64,000 nucleotides of DNA from positions 1 through 64,000 of the forward strand of contig CAXTFM010000002.1 in assembly GCA_964243435.1 (NCBI GenBank), in the 5' to 3' direction. This document shows positions 61,446 through 64,000 of the stretch, in pieces. The notes beneath the pieces are model-generated. The model saw nothing but the letters and a program-made list of their open reading frames with translations. It was not told where the DNA came from and did not search any database. The translations under genes and the position numbers were made by a program. Within the stretch, counting starts at the first letter, position 1, and every line of letters begins with the position of its first letter. This stretch comes from RH-AL1 sp964243435. Its GTDB lineage: Bacteria; Pseudomonadota; Alphaproteobacteria; Rhizobiales; Beijerinckiaceae.

Positions 61446-62752
61446 GGCGCGCCATCGCTTTCGAGCGCCAAACGTTCCGCCTCGCGCCGCAGCGTCGCAC
61501 GGGCGGCGTGCCCTTCATGGGCGAGGGCGTCGTCGGCCTCGGCCTTGGCGGTGCGCCCGCCCGGCCGCTCCACCGTCTTCACCCGCACCGCGCGCCCGTC
61601 CACCTCCACCGTGGCGAGCCGGCGGGGCAGGGCGCTTCCCGCCACCGCATGGTGGCGCAGACCGATGGTGGTGGTTTCGCGAAAGCACGCCGCCACCGCC
61701 GCGTCGCGGGCATCGGCGCGGGCGAGCGCGCGCACATGCGTCATCATCCGCCCCTTCTTGCCGAACACGGGGCTTTGCACGACGTCGAAAAGGTCGGGAT
61801 GGGCGCGCAGCCGGTCGAGCCCCATCGCGAGGTCCTCGGCGGACTGGTCGTCCACCTCGAACTCGATCACGAGGAGTTCGCGATGGGGAGAGGGTGACGC
61901 CGCATCGGCCCGAGGCCCGGTCTCATCGGGCGTCGTCTCGTCGAACGCCAGGACGCGCAGGCAGTTGCTGAGGCCGGGCAGGGTACGGGTGCCGAAGCCG
62001 ATGCCGGAGCGGCCGAGCACGCGCGCTCGGGGCACGCGCCGCGCCCCACCACCGTCGCAGAGGTGCTTGAGGATCGCGGCGCCGGTTGGCGTGACGCGCT
62101 CGCCGTCGATCCCATCGTCGATCACGGCGAAACCTTGGAGCAGCAGCGCGGTGGCCGGCGCCGGCACGGGCAGGGGACCATGGGCCGTGCGCACCCGGCC
62201 GCCGCCGAGCGGCAACGCCGCGATGCTCCAACTTGCCGCGCCGAGCGCGGCGATCAGGGTCGCGGCGGCGACGATGTCGGCGATCGAGTCCCAGGCGCCG
62301 ACCTCGTGAAAGCTCACCGCCTCGACATCGATGCCGTGAACCGCCGCTTCGGCGCGGGCGAGCTGGGTGAAGATCGCGACCGCGTGGTCGCGGACGGTCG
62401 GGTCGAGGCCGGAGCCGTCGAGGTCCGCCCTGATCCGCGACCAGTGCCGGTGCCCGTGCGCCGCGCGGTGGGCGTGCGGGTCATGACCATGCGGGCCATG
62501 ATCGTGCGGAGTATAATCGTGCGGACCATGATCGTGGGTGTGTCCATGGTGCTCCGTCGCGTCGCGCAACTCGACGACGAAGCGCCGGCCCTGGAGCACG
62601 CCGTCATTGTGCGGCAGCAGTCGACAGCGCACCGGGGCGAGCGCGGCGACCGCGTCGAGCACGCGCCCCTCGTGCTGCGGGAAAGCGTCGAGCAGGGCGG
62701 CCACGAACATGTCGCCGGCGACGCCGCCGATCGCGTCGAGCTGGATGTGCAT
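61442..62752 (-). CDS. larC: Nickel insertion protein LarC (LarC1-LarC2 in one frame)
   Basis: A 436-residue CTP-dependent cyclometallase that inserts Ni into the pincer cofactor. The N-terminus QLDAIGGVAGDMFVAALLDA matches the DxxxGxxGDM nucleotide-binding opening. A His-rich stretch (about 68-103, many HDHGPH-type units) follows, probably a nickel store. EAVSFHEVGAWDSIADIV and the C-terminal LarC2 domain (RELLVIEFEVDDQSAEDLA) follow without a frameshift, whereas L. plantarum makes LarC by programmed frameshifting. First gene of the lar operon. Confidence 0.94.
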   Translation of the reverse strand: MHIQLDAIGGVAGDMFVAALLDAFPQHEGRVLDAVAALAPVRCRLLPHNDGVLQGRRFVVELRDATEHHGHTHDHGPHDYTPHDHGPHGHDPHAHRAAHGHRHWSRIRADLDGSGLDPTVRDHAVAIFTQLARAEAAVHGIDVEAVSFHEVGAWDSIADIVAAATLIAALGAASWSIAALPLGGGRVRTAHGPLPVPAPATALLLQGFAVIDDGIDGERVTPTGAAILKHLCDGGGARRVPRARVLGRSGIGFGTRTLPGLSNCLRVLAFDETTPDETGPRADAASPSPHRELLVIEFEVDDQSAEDLAMGLDRLRAHPDLFDVVQSPVFGKKGRMMTHVRALARADARDAAVAACFRETTTIGLRHHAVAGSALPRRLATVEVDGRAVRVKTVERPGGRTAKAEADDALAHEGHAARATLRREAERLALESDGAP

Positions 62753-62898
62753 CGGTTCGAAAACGACTCCTGCGGCCAAGCCGGCGGCCCACGCGGAGTG
62801 CAACATACACCGATCGGGTCGTTGCCGTCCGGCGGACAGCAGCTACAGTTCGGCGCGCCCGCCTGCCCCGTCCGGGGCGGCCCGTCGTGAGCCCATCG

Positions 62899-64000
62899 AT
62901 GCACCTTCGCCACCCCAGCCGGTCAGTTTGGCAACGGATCGCGCGAGCCGCCGCCGCACTGCTGCCGTTGCTCCTCGCGTCCTGGCCCGCCCGTGCCATC
63001 GACTACCTCAACGTGACGGTGCAGCCGGACCGTGCCGTGCCCGCCGCCTGCCTGTCCTTCACGGTGCCGCTGCCGCGCGGACGGGCGCTCGACCCCTACC
63101 TCGCCATCGCGCCGGCGCTGGACCATTCGCTGGATGCCCGCGGCAAGGACCTTTGCATCGGCGGCCTCAGGCATGGCGGACGCTATGCCGTACGGATCAA
63201 GGCCGGCCTGCCCGGCGCCGACGGCAGCGCCCTGCCAAAGGACGTCGCGGTGGACGTGCAAATCCCCGACCGCGACCCGCAGGTGAGCTTCGACAAGGGC
63301 AAGACGCTGCTGCCGCTCACCCCCGGCGTCGGCTTGCCGCTGAAAAGCGTGAACGTGACCAAGGCGCATGTCGCGCTGTACCGCCTGGGCGAGCGGGCGC
63401 TGGCCGACCGCGTGGGTGAGGACTGGTTCGGCCAGGCGCTCGGCAGCTACGGCCTCGACCAGATGGCCGAGCGGGCGACCAAGCTGTTCGAAGGCTCGCT
63501 CGATATCGCCGCGGTGCGCAACCGGCAGGTCTCGACGACCATCCCGATCGAGGCGCTGGTCAAGACGCTGCAGCCCGGCATCTACGTCGCGGTGGCGACG
63601 AGCGACGCGCAAAAGGGCGACCGCGACGCCGACAAGGCCACGCAATGGTTCAGCGTTTCCGACATCGGCCTCACCGCGGTGAAGACCGATGCGGCGACGC
63701 TGGTCGTCGCGCGGTCGCTGCAAACCGCCGTGCCGCTCCCCGGCATCGCGGTGCGCCTCGTTTCGCGGGCCAACGAGGTGCTGTCCGCCACCCGCACCGA
63801 CGCGGACGGCCGCGTCACCATCCCCGGCGCGGTGCTGCGCGGCGAACACGGCGATGCGCCGAAGCTCCTCACGGCGAGCGACGAGCACGGCAGCTTCACC
63901 TCCCTCCAGATGGACGCGCCGGCCCTCGACCTGTCCGACCTCGACGGCAAGGGCAGGACGCCGCCGCGCGCCAACGACGCCTTCGTGTGGACCGACCGCG
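62899..64000 (+). CDS. Alpha-2-macroglobulin family protein (3' truncated)
   Basis: The first 367 codons of a long gene cut by the window end. A signal peptide (VWQRIARAAAALLPLLLASWPARA) leads into macroglobulin-like domains beginning IDYLNVTVQPDRAVPAACLSFTVPLPRG. Later VSDIGLTAVKTDAATLVVARSLQT and the final DAFVWTDR correspond to the region preceding the typical YRPGE of bacterial alpha-2-macroglobulins (YfhM type). Such proteins are about 1,600 residues, periplasmic, and trap proteases. A PbpC-type transglycosylase gene usually follows, beyond this window. Only the start is visible here. Confidence 0.88.
   Translation, partial: MHLRHPSRSVWQRIARAAAALLPLLLASWPARAIDYLNVTVQPDRAVPAACLSFTVPLPRGRALDPYLAIAPALDHSLDARGKDLCIGGLRHGGRYAVRIKAGLPGADGSALPKDVAVDVQIPDRDPQVSFDKGKTLLPLTPGVGLPLKSVNVTKAHVALYRLGERALADRVGEDWFGQALGSYGLDQMAERATKLFEGSLDIAAVRNRQVSTTIPIEALVKTLQPGIYVAVATSDAQKGDRDADKATQWFSVSDIGLTAVKTDAATLVVARSLQTAVPLPGIAVRLVSRANEVLSATRTDADGRVTIPGAVLRGEHGDAPKLLTASDEHGSFTSLQMDAPALDLSDLDGKGRTPPRANDAFVWTDR

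Noticed and set aside
62445..62560. Short tandem-looking repeats (CATGATCGTGCGGA-type), at first suspected as a CRISPR or minisatellite
   Set aside because: They are the coding sequence of the histidine-rich linker of LarC; there are no regular spacers.

Overview
The window is very GC-rich and gene-dense. Genes overlap by 1-8 nt in places, GTG and TTG starts are common, and long spurious ORFs lie antisense to most real genes. Several genes point to an alphaproteobacterium, probably of the order Hyphomicrobiales (Rhizobiales). These are a class I (archaeal-type) lysyl-tRNA synthetase, a DUF952-pyrD pair, a PodJ-like polarity protein with periplasmic SEL1 repeats, a multi-PAS sensor kinase of a rhizobial type, a DUF6481 coiled-coil protein and adjacent hemC-hemD. 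This placement is inference. A run of exactly 100 N (6644-6743) is a scaffold gap.

Layout. 1-8045: a truncated ThDP enzyme, a CinA/PncC-type amidase, a DHA2 drug exporter, two M20 amidohydrolases with a D-amino-acid transaminase, the gap, and an MFS transporter. 8100-13845: housekeeping genes (lysS, DUF6481, hemD-hemC, DUF952-pyrD, a 55-aa protein). 13924-21428: three minus-strand genes, namely a sensor kinase whose phospho-acceptor His and key N-box Asn are both replaced, a glycerate 2-kinase, and the PodJ-like protein with a CtrA-like box upstream. 21676-24378: a MerR regulator, tRNA-Pro(CGG) behind a near-consensus promoter, a 523-nt stretch without a gene, and a CPA1 antiporter. 24515-31174: a TetR/flavin monooxygenase divergent pair with twin palindromic operators, an orphan Flp pilin overlapping a CHASE2-PAS-GGDEF cyclase gene, and purU with an exported hydrolase.

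31224-44699: a nitrate/sulfonate/taurine-type ABC importer, two SDRs around an HSL-type esterase, an enoyl-CoA hydratase with a CaiB-type CoA-transferase, a split chromate transporter, a second CoA-transferase, a ModA-like binding protein, a molybdopterin oxidoreductase and a small zinc-ribbon protein. 44895-54876: a sugar-acid/hydroxy-acid catabolic region. A seven-gene minus-strand operon (alpha-hydroxy-acid oxidase, lactonase, MFS symporter, uronate-dehydrogenase-like protein, ModA-like protein without a signal peptide, PNPOx-fold protein, hydroxyacid reductase) is divergent from a racemase-like/OtnC/OtnI operon. 54894-64000: a GH15 glycosidase, a serine hydrolase, a small secreted protein, an aldo/keto reductase with a twin-Arg-like leader, the nickel-pincer-cofactor genes larC-larE-larB without larA, and the start of an alpha-2-macroglobulin gene.

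The best candidates for new biology are the degenerate kinase near the polarity gene, the Flp pilin/c-di-GMP cyclase coupling, the cytosolic ModA-like protein in the sugar-acid operon, and the larA-less lar cluster beside hydroxy-acid genes.
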